Shown here: in pieces, positions 1-7,823 of the stretch
How the letters are laid out: the number at the start of each line of letters is the position of its first letter
Position numbering within the stretch: the stretch's first letter is position 1
Assembly: GCF_010550675.1 (NCBI RefSeq)
Contig: NZ_JAAGOA010000020.1
Coordinates: forward strand, 62,001 to 126,000
Direction of reading: 5' to 3'
Origin: Phytoactinopolyspora halotolerans
GTDB lineage: Bacteria > Actinomycetota > Actinomycetes > Jiangellales > Jiangellaceae
Length of the DNA stretch: 64,000 bases
Position numbers and translations under genes: made by a program
Notes under the pieces: model-generated
Seen by the model: only the letters and a program-made list of their open reading frames with translations
Told to the model about the DNA's origin: nothing
Databases searched by the model: none

Positions 1-1
1 C

Positions 2-460
2 GTCGGCACGATGGGCGCCGTCTCCGATGCCGCGCTCGCCAAGGGCGGCGAGGTGATCGGCGTCATCCCGCGGGTGCTGGTCGATCGCGAGGTGGCCCGC
101 CGCGACCTCACCGAACTGCACGTCGTCGGCTCCATGCACGAGCGCAAGGCCATGATGAACGACCTGTCGGACGCGTTCGTCGTGTTGGCCGGCGGGCTCG
201 GCACGTTCGAGGAGCTGTTCGAGGTGGCCACCTGGGGACACCTCGGCCTGCACCGTAAGCCGATCGTCCTGCTCGACCGGTCCGGTTACTTCGATCCGTT
301 GCTGGCCATGCTCGATCATGCCGTCGACGAGGGATTCCTCAGGCCGGGCGCGCGTGCCCTGGTCCGCAGCGCCGGCACCATCGACGACGCGATGACGCAG
401 CTCCGCCGGCCGGTCGAGGAGCAGCCCGCGAACATCTGGCTCCGCCCCGAGCAGACGTGA
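2..460 (+). CDS. LOG family protein (cytokinin riboside 5'-monophosphate phosphoribohydrolase type), 5' end outside window
   Basis: This is the C-terminal three quarters of a LOG/TIGR00730 Rossmann-fold protein. Family members release free cytokinin-type bases from nucleoside 5'-monophosphates; many bacterial members were first called lysine decarboxylases. The family motif G-G-x-G-T-x-x-E is visible as AGGLGTFEELFE (the usual P is A), preceded by the conserved R-K stretch MHERKAMM. The reading frame is open at base 2 and starts in the VGTMGAVSDAAL segment, which in complete members follows the N-terminal GGG loop, so roughly the first 40 residues are missing. The physiological substrate in an actinomycete is uncertain. 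It converges on the alkyl-DHAP synthase gene. Confidence 0.85.
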   Translation, partial: VGTMGAVSDAALAKGGEVIGVIPRVLVDREVARRDLTELHVVGSMHERKAMMNDLSDAFVVLAGGLGTFEELFEVATWGHLGLHRKPIVLLDRSGYFDPLLAMLDHAVDEGFLRPGARALVRSAGTIDDAMTQLRRPVEEQPANIWLRPEQT

Positions 461-494
461 GGGTGGCACGCGACGGCAGAGCGTGAGACACGTG

Positions 495-540
495 ACGCCG
501 GAGAGTTCTTGCTGCCCCCACCACCACAAGTCTCCGGCGT
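495..540. terminator. Inverted repeat between convergent genes, possible bidirectional terminator
   Basis: Perfect 10-bp arms ACGCCGGAGA (495-504) and TCTCCGGCGT (531-540) enclose a 26-base loop. It lies in the 102-bp gap between two convergent genes, where a shared transcription stop is expected. There is no T-tract, as is common for actinobacterial hairpins, and the loop is long, so the call is tentative. Confidence 0.4.
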
Positions 541-562
541 GAACGACGAAAACGTTCCGACG

Positions 563-2968
563 TTACGAGCGCGGGATGATCTTGTCCGGGTTGAAGTTGC
601 GCTTCGGGTCGGCGCTGTCGAACAGACCCTGCATCAGCGCAACCCCCTCCGGCGAGATGTCCTGGCTCAGCCATGGCGCATGCTCGACACCGACCGCGTG
701 GTGGTGCGAGAGCGTGCCGCCCGCGTCGATGAAGGCCTGCTGGATCGCCGACTTGACGTGGTCGTACTGTTTCAAGGGCTCGTCGCCGTGCATGAAGGCG
801 AAGGTGAAGTACAGACACGCACCGGCGTGGTACGAGTGCGACAGGTGGCACATGATCCACCCCTGGACGCCGATATCGTCATAGGCTTTGCGGGCCGACG
901 CGATCGTGTGCTCGTAGAGATGCTCCAGCTTCGACCACGGCGCGGCGGTCTCAGAGACGTCGCCCGCAGCGCCACGGTCCAGCAGGAAGTCCCGGATGTA
1001 CGGCGTGTCGAACTTCTTCTGGTCGTACAGCCGGCCAGGGCTCTTGCCGACGCTGAACCCGCCGTGCCGGCGCACGATCTTCCTCACCAGCTTCTTCTCG
1101 TAGCGCACATGCGACGCGCTGCCCTCGTACCCGATGAACGACAGGCAGATCTGATCGAGATCCCATCCGCGCGCCTTCAACACCCGCATCAGCGCGTTGG
1201 CTCCGGCCGCCTCGATCCCCTTGCTCTCCTTTCGGGTGGCGAACGAGAACGCACTCTCCGGCGCGTCCGACACCCGGGTCACCGTCGGGCTGGCGTCGCT
1301 CTCCGCGATCTCACGCATCGCCGCGAGCCCCGCCTTCCAGTTCGGGAAGAAGTAGCCCAGGATCTCCCGGACCTCCGGAACCCGGTGCACGTGCATCGTC
1401 GCCTCGGTGATCACCCCGAGCCGGCCCTCGCTGCCGACGATCATCTCCCGCACGCTGGGGCCCGTCGATGCGCTGGGGATCGCGCGGATCTCCACCACGC
1501 CGCCCGGGCGCGCGACCCGCACGCCGCGCACGATGTCGGCGATGTCCCCGTACTTGTCCGACTGCATCCCCGACGACCGGGTGGCGATCCAGCCGCCGAG
1601 GGTGGAATGGGTGAAGCTGTCCGGGAAGTGGCCCATGGTCCATCCCCGCTTGCCGAGCTCGCGCTCCAGGTCGGGGCCGAGAGCGCCGGCTTCGATCCGC
1701 GCCAGCCCGGATTCCTCGTCGATCTCCAGCACCCGGTTCATCCGCCCCATGTCGAGCGAGATCACGACCCGCTCCTCATCCGGTGCGGGTTCCAGGCTGC
1801 CGGCGATATTGCTGCCGCCGCCGAACGGAATGACGACACAGTCCGCGGCCACGGCGGCGTGCACCAGCCGCTGCACCTGGTCCTCGTCGCCCGGGTAGAC
1901 GACGACATCGGGGGTGCGCTCGAGCGAACCGGAGCGCACCCGCAGCAGATCGCGGATGCTCTTGCCGAAGGTGTGCACGACGCGGCTCATCGCGTCGACC
2001 TGCACGTGGTCGGCACCGACGATCTGTTCGAGCTCGGTGCGGAACTCGTCGTCCAGCCGGGATTCGGGCACCTCTAGGCTGTCGAACTCCGGCACCGAGA
2101 CCCCGGGTGCGGTGACGTCCAGCCCGATGGCCTGCTGCACGAACGGTGCGAAGTCAGGCTTGTCGCGGTACTCGAAGGCGACCCCTTCGTTGCCCCAGCC
2201 CCACCATTTCATGTGCCGGACCTCGGTCATGCCGTCTCCCTTCGACGAGCGGGGGCGATCTGCCGGCTCGTCTGAGTCGTTCATAGCATGCAACCTGCGC
2301 ACCTCAGTAGCCAGCCGCTCGGTGAACGCGGTCGCGGACTCCCCCGGTCTCGGCCAGATGGGTGCACCGATCCGTACCGTCACCGGCGGACGACCGCGCA
2401 CCGGCCACCACTGTCCCCGCGGCATCGCCTCGTGTGCACCGCAGATCGCCACCGGTACGCACGGCACGTCGCATGCGATCGCCAGCGCCGCCGCACCCGG
2501 TTTGAAGGCGCCGATGCGCCCGGACGCGGAGCGGCCGCCCTCCGGGAAGATCAGCAGCGGCACACCGCGGGCCAGCAGCCGTTTGGACACGCCGGAATGG
2601 GCCCGCGCTCCGGTGCGATCCACCGGAAAGGTGTTGAACACCAGGGAGGTCAACCATTTACGCCAGCGCACCTCGAAGAAGTAGTCCGCCGCCGCGCCCG
2701 CGGCCAGGTACCGGCTCAGCCGTCGCGGCAACGATCCCAGCACGAGCGGTGTGTCCAGGTGGCTGGCGTGGTTGGCCACCACAAGGAAGGCTCCGCGTAG
2801 CCGGCGTAGATCAGCCTCCGTACGCACATCCACCCGGGTCAGCGACCATACCAACGGCTTGAGCATCATCCGCTGCACGACGAAGCGCGGGATCGCCAGT
2901 GTGCGCGATGTGAAGCGCCGGTAGCGTTTGGGCCGGGACTTCAGGCGCGGGGCCACCTTCATGCTCAT
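563..2968 (-). CDS. Fused 1-acyl-glycerophosphate/DHAP acyltransferase and alkyl-DHAP synthase (FAD)
   Basis: One 801-residue frame joins two enzymes. Residues 1-246 are a PlsC-type acyltransferase with the HX4D motif (H67 to D72, NHASHLD) and FPEGGRS at 141-147. From residue 247 it is an FAD-linked alkyl-dihydroxyacetonephosphate synthase: KWWGWG at the start, the FAD loop PFGGGSNIAGSLEP, TLGGWIATRSSGM, SETAAPW, a YHAGACLYF segment and the active-site HHH at 755-757. In the known pathway the acyl group on DHAP is exchanged for a fatty alcohol, making an ether bond. The start at 2968 has GGAGG upstream and overlaps the SDR stop (ATGA). A strong ribosome site (AAGGGAG, 6-nt spacing) precedes an internal ATG at 2230, so separate synthase may also be made. 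No stop separates the two parts. The acyl acceptor (DHAP or lysophosphatidate) is inferred. Confidence 0.85.
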   Translation of the reverse strand: MSMKVAPRLKSRPKRYRRFTSRTLAIPRFVVQRMMLKPLVWSLTRVDVRTEADLRRLRGAFLVVANHASHLDTPLVLGSLPRRLSRYLAAGAAADYFFEVRWRKWLTSLVFNTFPVDRTGARAHSGVSKRLLARGVPLLIFPEGGRSASGRIGAFKPGAAALAIACDVPCVPVAICGAHEAMPRGQWWPVRGRPPVTVRIGAPIWPRPGESATAFTERLATEVRRLHAMNDSDEPADRPRSSKGDGMTEVRHMKWWGWGNEGVAFEYRDKPDFAPFVQQAIGLDVTAPGVSVPEFDSLEVPESRLDDEFRTELEQIVGADHVQVDAMSRVVHTFGKSIRDLLRVRSGSLERTPDVVVYPGDEDQVQRLVHAAVAADCVVIPFGGGSNIAGSLEPAPDEERVVISLDMGRMNRVLEIDEESGLARIEAGALGPDLERELGKRGWTMGHFPDSFTHSTLGGWIATRSSGMQSDKYGDIADIVRGVRVARPGGVVEIRAIPSASTGPSVREMIVGSEGRLGVITEATMHVHRVPEVREILGYFFPNWKAGLAAMREIAESDASPTVTRVSDAPESAFSFATRKESKGIEAAGANALMRVLKARGWDLDQICLSFIGYEGSASHVRYEKKLVRKIVRRHGGFSVGKSPGRLYDQKKFDTPYIRDFLLDRGAAGDVSETAAPWSKLEHLYEHTIASARKAYDDIGVQGWIMCHLSHSYHAGACLYFTFAFMHGDEPLKQYDHVKSAIQQAFIDAGGTLSHHHAVGVEHAPWLSQDISPEGVALMQGLFDSADPKRNFNPDKIIPRS

Positions 2969-3762
2969 CGGGCCTCCTCGCCCTCGGGTCGCGGAGTTCT
3001 CCGCCTCGAGGTGATCTTCCCGGAGATCGCCCGGACCGTGCCCCGGGGCAAGTGGCGCACACACCACATCAGTCCGCGATATCTCATGGTGGGGATCGAG
3101 ATTACCTTGCCCCGGGCGGCGTCCTTCAGAGCTGTCGCCACGACGTGCTCGCTGTCCGTCCACAGCCAGGACGGAATCGACGAGGTGCTCAACCCGGCAC
3201 GCTGGTGGAACTCCGTGCGGACCCATCCCGGACACAGTGCGGTCACCCGAACCCCAGTACCCCGCAGCTCCACGGCGAGACTCTCACTGTAGGAGGTCAC
3301 CCACGCCTTGACCGCCGAGTATCCGCCGAGTGCGAGGAACCCGGCGGTGCTCGAGACGTTGATGATCATTCCCCGCTCCCTGGACGCCATCTTCTCCGCG
3401 GCGGTTCCGCCGAGTACCAGAACAGCACGGCACATCACCTCGATCGCGCGCTCGTGGGCTGCGCTGTCGCTGGATGCGAGCGGTTCATGGATGCCGAACC
3501 CGGCGTTGTTCACGAGCAGGTCGATCGGTTGCTCGTCGGCCGCGAGCCGCTCGGCGACCCGTGCGACCCCACCCCGGTCGGACAGATCGGCGGGCAGTGT
3601 CTCCACCCGCCTGCCGGACGCCGACGCGATCTTGTCCGCCGTCTCTTCGAGTCGCTGGGCGTCACGTGCGACGAGAACAATATCGTAACCCCGCCCGGCG
3701 AGCAGTCGCGCAAACGCAAGACCGATGCCGGACGTACCCCCCGTGATCAGAGCCGTGGCCAT
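2965..3762 (-). CDS. Short-chain dehydrogenase/reductase, candidate acyl/alkyl-DHAP reductase
   Basis: A 265-residue classical SDR with the NAD(P) motif TGGTSGIG at 7-14, NNAGFG at 85-90, and YSAVK (Y148, K152) as the catalytic pair after the serines at 137-138. The open frame continues upstream to 4152, but that part is antisense to the TetR gene; the ATG at 3762 is chosen because the Rossmann motif begins right after it. Its stop overlaps the start of the acyltransferase/alkyl-DHAP synthase fusion. In ether-lipid synthesis the ketone of alkyl-DHAP must be reduced, and this gene is placed to do it; that role is inference from position. A basic C-terminal tail (SRRRTPRPEGEE) is unusual. Confidence 0.85.
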   Translation of the reverse strand: MATALITGGTSGIGLAFARLLAGRGYDIVLVARDAQRLEETADKIASASGRRVETLPADLSDRGGVARVAERLAADEQPIDLLVNNAGFGIHEPLASSDSAAHERAIEVMCRAVLVLGGTAAEKMASRERGMIINVSSTAGFLALGGYSAVKAWVTSYSESLAVELRGTGVRVTALCPGWVRTEFHQRAGLSTSSIPSWLWTDSEHVVATALKDAARGKVISIPTMRYRGLMWCVRHLPRGTVRAISGKITSRRRTPRPEGEEAR

Positions 3763-3852
3763 CGCAGCACCATACGACACCGTCCCGACCGCCCTCACCG
3801 GCGCGGCCCATTCCTGAGCGGTGCGCACCGGTGGGCGCTGGACTTGGGTGTG

Positions 3853-3868
3853 AGCGAACGTTCGTTTT
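3853..3868. promoter_or_regulatory. Inverted half-sites, probable TetR operator (site 1)
   Basis: AGCGAACG (3853-3860) directly abuts TTCGTTTT (3861-3868), with a perfect CGAACGTTCG core. The site lies in the 117-bp gap between the divergent SDR and TetR genes, 11 bp before the TetR start. The same two half-sites recur at 4524-4543. Confidence 0.65.
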
Positions 3869-3879
3869 AGCATGGGTCC

Positions 3880-4476
3880 ATGCCCCGGGTCACCCAGCAG
3901 TACCGCGACCGGCGCCGCGAACAGATCCTCGCCGCGGCACGCAGGTGTTTCGTCCGGGAAGGCTTCCACCAGACGTCGATGGCCGACATCTTCGCCGAGG
4001 CGAACCTCTCGGCCGGGGCCGTCTACGGCCACTTCAGGAGCAAGAACGAGATCATCGCCGCGATCGCCGAAGACGTCATCCTGCAGGTCGCGCAGGCGGT
4101 GGAGCCCACCTTCGCACGTGAGCCGACACCCCGCTTGGACGAAGCGGTGCAAGCGGGACTCGAGGCGATCGACGACATCGCCTTCGGCCCGGACGGATTC
4201 GCCTATCTGGCGCCACAGGTCTGGGCCGAGGCCGTCCGCGATCCGTCATTGGCAGAGGTCATCCAGGCCCGTTATCGCGATTTGTACGCGCTGATCGCGC
4301 AGCTCGTCGAGGCCGAACAAGCGGTGGGCAGGGTGGCACGCGACGGCGATCCCGCCGAGGTCGCCAAGATCATCGTCAGCATCTACATGGGGTACCTGCT
4401 GCAGCGAGTGCTCGTCGGGAACGTGGCTCCGGCCGCATACGCCTCCGGGCTCGCCGCGGTCACCAGGCAGAACTGA
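3880..4476 (+). CDS. TetR family transcriptional regulator of the lipid cluster
   Basis: A 198-residue TetR protein. The N-terminal helix-turn-helix is clear (REQILAAARRCFVREGF, then TSMADIFAEANLSAGAVYGHFRSKNEII), followed by an all-helical ligand domain. It lies between the leftward SDR/ether-lipid genes and the rightward diiron/fatty acyl reductase operon. Matching inverted half-sites lie just before its own start and in the promoter of the rightward operon, so it probably represses itself and both arms. A fatty acyl-CoA or fatty alcohol effector is only a guess from context. No clear Shine-Dalgarno precedes the ATG, so the mRNA may have a very short leader. Confidence 0.9.
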   Translation: MPRVTQQYRDRRREQILAAARRCFVREGFHQTSMADIFAEANLSAGAVYGHFRSKNEIIAAIAEDVILQVAQAVEPTFAREPTPRLDEAVQAGLEAIDDIAFGPDGFAYLAPQVWAEAVRDPSLAEVIQARYRDLYALIAQLVEAEQAVGRVARDGDPAEVAKIIVSIYMGYLLQRVLVGNVAPAAYASGLAAVTRQN

Positions 4477-4523
4477 GCATGCGGGCCGCACGTTGCGCAC
4501 GGACCACAACCTGTGGCAAGTTA

Positions 4524-4543
4524 AGCGAACGAAGCTTCGTTTT
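4524..4543. promoter_or_regulatory. Inverted half-sites, probable TetR operator (site 2)
   Basis: AGCGAACG (4524-4531), a 4-bp spacer AAGC, then TTCGTTTT (4536-4543); the inner 14 bp at 4528-4541 are a perfect palindrome. The half-sites are identical to those at 3853-3868 but 4 bp further apart. It lies about 100 bp before the diiron-like gene at 4642, in locally AT-richer DNA. Confidence 0.6.
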
Positions 4544-4641
4544 CTTATTCATCATGATGGGGGTGACCACGAATTGGCCGATGATCCAGTCGTAGACTAC
4601 GGCTGTGCAGGGCTGGTCATCATGATCCCCGGAGGTCATTC

Positions 4642-5478
4642 GTGCCCGTGAGGCCTGGGGAACCGGCGGAGACAGATCCGGCCTTCCCGTTCGACGTGCG
4701 TGAGTTCGCCCGGCGTGCCACGGGCTCGCACCGCGACGACTTGCGGCTGGCCGAGTACGACGCCCGGCCGCTGACCTGGGAGACGCTCCGGTGCCTGCGG
4801 TACGTCCGGGACGTGGAGCGGGCCACGATGCGGCATCTGCGCACGGTGCTGGTCACCCCGACGCACAAGGACGCCCACATCACGGCGTTCCTCACCACCT
4901 GGGCGTACGAGAAGTACTGGATCGCGGACGCGCTCGACGCCGTACTCGAACAGCACGAGTACGTCCAGCCCCCGGCACCGCGTCGGCCGGTCACCCGGGC
5001 CGCGCTTCTGCGACGTGCACAAGAGCGCTTCTCCCCCATCGGTCGCTCACTCATCGACAACACGATCGGCGAGGCGGTGATCGCGTTCCACATGGCGACT
5101 GGCACCATCGACGAGTGGATGACGCGCGCATCGTACGAGCGAATCGCCGAGTCGGCCGAGCACAAGGAGCTGACTCGGACGCTGGAACGCGTGCTCGACA
5201 TCAAGTCGCAACACCTGGCGTTCTTCATCGCCCAGGCCCGGACTCGCCTGCGCCGGTCGCGGCTCGCCCGGCGGCTGACCCGAGCCCGGTTACAACGATC
5301 TCTGTGGCCGTTGAGCGTCGCGGACGAACCGATCGAGGAGGAGTCGTTCTTCTTCGACCGGGTGTTCGCCGCGGCACCTGCGTTGGTCGATGAGATCGAC
5401 CGGCGCGTCCGGGCGTTGCCCGGGCTGGAAGGACTTACGCTCATCCGTGCCACAGTGGCAGCGAGGAGACATATATGA
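4642..5478 (+). CDS. Ferritin-like diiron oxygenase paralogue with lost metal ligands
   Basis: A 278-residue helical protein that aligns through its length with the intact diiron protein at 7824-8618 (shared LRxLRY, VTPxHK, GxLxxL near the C-terminus). The expected ligand pattern is E, ExxH, E, ExxH. Here E59, E158 and H191 are kept, but the other three are changed to K91, I94 and K188. It therefore should not assemble a normal diiron centre and may be a structural or regulatory partner of the intact paralogue. The GTG start has GGAGG 6 nt upstream. The stop overlaps the next gene (ATGA), so the two are translationally coupled. Family assignment rests on the paralogue; the function is unknown. 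Confidence 0.75.
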   Translation: MPVRPGEPAETDPAFPFDVREFARRATGSHRDDLRLAEYDARPLTWETLRCLRYVRDVERATMRHLRTVLVTPTHKDAHITAFLTTWAYEKYWIADALDAVLEQHEYVQPPAPRRPVTRAALLRRAQERFSPIGRSLIDNTIGEAVIAFHMATGTIDEWMTRASYERIAESAEHKELTRTLERVLDIKSQHLAFFIAQARTRLRRSRLARRLTRARLQRSLWPLSVADEPIEEESFFFDRVFAAAPALVDEIDRRVRALPGLEGLTLIRATVAARRHI

Positions 5479-7811
5479 CACGGAGTGACCGCACCGGACA
5501 CTGGGCCAGCCTGTCCGGAACCCACGTCCTGCTGACGGGAGCCACCGGCTTCGTCGGCCAGGCCGTCCTGGAACGGCTGCTGTCCGCCCATCCGGACTGC
5601 CGGATCTCGGTGATCATCCGCCCGAAGGGCAGCCTGTCGGCGGCGGATCGGCTGACCAAGCTCCTCCGCAAGCCGGTGTTCCGGAACTGGCGACGGACCG
5701 TCGGCGCGGCCGAGGCGGATCGGCTGGTCAGCGAACGGGTCAACGTCATCTCCGGTGATCTCGGCGCGCTCGGCGAACTGCCGTCGGACCTGGACACCGT
5801 GATCCACGGTGCCTCCACCGTCAAGTTCGACTCCGCCATCGACGAGGCGTTCGACACCAATGTCGGGGGCGCCTTGGGACTGTACGGGGCCCTGCACGCC
5901 GCCGGCGCGACCCCGCACGTCATCCACGTCTCGACCGCATACGTGGGCGGCCTTCGCAAGGGCATCACACCGGAACGGTCGCTGAACCACAACGTCGACT
6001 GGCGCGCCGAGGCGGAGGCGGCGCGAACCGCCCGCGCCCGGATCGATTTCACCTCCCGCCAGCCGGAGGTCCTGCGCAAGCTCCTCGACGCCGCCCGCGC
6101 CGAGCACGGCAAGGTCGGCCCGCAGGCCGTCACCGACGCCGCCGAGGTCGCGCGGCGCGACTGGGTCAACGAGCGGCTCGTCGAACAGGGCCGGCTGCGG
6201 GCGCAGAGCCTGGGCTGGACCGATTCGTACACCTTCACCAAGGCGCTGGCCGAGCGCGCCGCCGAAGACCTCTGGTTCCGGCAGGGACAGCGCCTGTCCA
6301 TCCTGCGACCGACCATCATCGAGAGCGCGCTGCGCCATCCGTTCCCGGGCTGGATCGATGGGTTCAAGGTCGCGGATCCGCTGATCCTGGCCTACGGACG
6401 CGGCCAGCTTCCGGACTTTCCGGCGCTTCCGGACAGTGTCCTGGACATCATCCCGGTCGACTTCGTCGTGAACGCGATCCTCGCCGCGGCAGCGACACCC
6501 CCCGCCGGTGACGAACGCACCGCGCGCTACTTCCACATCGGTTCCGGTGCCAGCAACCCGCTGGCCTTCCACCAGATGTACCGGAACGTGCGCGAATTCT
6601 TCCTGCGCACGCCCCTGCCCAAGGAGGACGGTCACATCCAGGTCCCGGCCTGGCGGCTCCCCGGCGACCGGCGCCTGGACCGTTCCATGCGCCAGCGGGA
6701 GGCCATGGTCACGTCGGCGGACTGGCTGCTCTCCCGGCTGCCGCTGACGGCGCGCTCCAGATCCTGGGCGGACCAGGTGCACTCACTGCAACGTGACCTG
6801 CAGTCGTTGCGGAAGCTGACGGACCTGTACCGCCCGTACGTGCAGACGGAGATCGTCTTCGACGACGCGCGGGCCCGCGAACTGCACCAGACCATCCCCG
6901 AAGACGACCGGGCCGACCGTGGGTTCGACGTCGACGAGATCGACTGGCGGACGTATCTGCAGGACATCCACTTCCCTGCCATCACCGAACTCAGCCGGGC
7001 CTACGCCAAACGACCGACCGCGACATCGCGTCCGGCGCGGATGCTGTCCGTGCGTTCCGACGCGCTGGCCGTGTTCGACCTCGAAGGCACTGTGCTCGAC
7101 TGGAACCTGATCGAGCAGTACCTCTGGCTCTACCGGGCGATCACACCGGTGGCGCGATGGCCGCGTGAGATCGGCAGCCTGACCATGTCCCTGCCCGGCT
7201 ATCTCCGCTGCGAACTGCGTGACCGCGGCGAGTTCATCCGGGCCTTCACCCGCCGCTACGCCGGATTGCCGGCGGACGAGATCCGGCGACAGGCGAACAC
7301 CGCATTCGGCCGGGCCATCCGGCAGCGGATGCTCCCGGACGCCATCGCACGGGCAGCCGCACACCGGGCGGCCGGCCATCACACGGTGCTGGTCACCGGT
7401 TCCATCGACATGCTCGTCGAACCGATCGCGCACCTGTTCGACGACGTCGTCGCCGGCCGGATGCACGAAAGCGATGGCGGCGTGCTCACCGGTTACCTGG
7501 ATGCTCCCCCGCTGGTGGACGAGGCCCGGGCAGCGTGGCTCGTGCAGTACGCCGACCGGCACGGGATGGACCTGCACCACTCCTACGGCTACGGCGACAG
7601 CCACGCCGACGTCGCCTGGCTCCAGCTGGTCGGCCATCCCACCGCCGTCAATCCGGACAGCAAGCTGTACCGGCACGCCCGCAAGCAGGGGTGGACGGTG
7701 GCCGACTGGGGACGGTCGCCGTCGGCCGAAGAGGACCAGACGCATGGTGGCACGTCCGGCTTCGGCCGGCTGAACGCGCGCCGCGGCGCATCCCTGCGCC
7801 GGGCCGAGTGA
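5475..7811 (+). CDS. Fatty acyl-CoA (or acyl-ACP) reductase fused to a HAD-IB phosphatase-like domain
   Basis: A 778-residue two-domain protein. The N-terminal part is a male-sterility/NAD-binding-4 type fatty acyl reductase with TGATGFVG at 21-28, the HVIHVSTAYVGG serine strand and YTFTK (Y252, K256). The middle (about 400-500) resembles the helical C-terminal region of fatty acyl reductases. From about residue 530 there is a HAD-IB domain: motif I D535-L-E537-G-T, motif II around LVTGS, motif III GDSHAD with D708 and D712. Motif I has Glu where the second Asp acts as acid/base in phosphatases. Reductases of this class make fatty aldehyde or alcohol, the substrate alkyl-DHAP synthase needs. 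It overlaps the previous gene by 4 bp and is followed after 12 bp by the intact diiron gene. Confidence 0.85.
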   Translation: MTRSDRTGHWASLSGTHVLLTGATGFVGQAVLERLLSAHPDCRISVIIRPKGSLSAADRLTKLLRKPVFRNWRRTVGAAEADRLVSERVNVISGDLGALGELPSDLDTVIHGASTVKFDSAIDEAFDTNVGGALGLYGALHAAGATPHVIHVSTAYVGGLRKGITPERSLNHNVDWRAEAEAARTARARIDFTSRQPEVLRKLLDAARAEHGKVGPQAVTDAAEVARRDWVNERLVEQGRLRAQSLGWTDSYTFTKALAERAAEDLWFRQGQRLSILRPTIIESALRHPFPGWIDGFKVADPLILAYGRGQLPDFPALPDSVLDIIPVDFVVNAILAAAATPPAGDERTARYFHIGSGASNPLAFHQMYRNVREFFLRTPLPKEDGHIQVPAWRLPGDRRLDRSMRQREAMVTSADWLLSRLPLTARSRSWADQVHSLQRDLQSLRKLTDLYRPYVQTEIVFDDARARELHQTIPEDDRADRGFDVDEIDWRTYLQDIHFPAITELSRAYAKRPTATSRPARMLSVRSDALAVFDLEGTVLDWNLIEQYLWLYRAITPVARWPREIGSLTMSLPGYLRCELRDRGEFIRAFTRRYAGLPADEIRRQANTAFGRAIRQRMLPDAIARAAAHRAAGHHTVLVTGSIDMLVEPIAHLFDDVVAGRMHESDGGVLTGYLDAPPLVDEARAAWLVQYADRHGMDLHHSYGYGDSHADVAWLQLVGHPTAVNPDSKLYRHARKQGWTVADWGRSPSAEEDQTHGGTSGFGRLNARRGASLRRAE

Positions 7812-7823
7812 CGGGGACTTCGC

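Noticed and set aside
509-2077. Long plus-strand open frame (522 codons)
   Set aside because: Antisense to the alkyl-DHAP synthase gene, arginine-rich and without family motifs; a by-product of high GC content.
2965-4152. Longer 395-codon form of the SDR
   Set aside because: The extra N-terminus is antisense to the TetR gene and precedes the Rossmann motif; the ATG at 3762 fits the fold.
463-4347. 18-bp identity AGGGTGGCACGCGACGGC at about 460-477 and 4330-4347
   Set aside because: One copy is inside the TetR coding sequence and the other just after the LOG stop; with high GC a chance match is plausible and there is no target duplication or terminal repeat.
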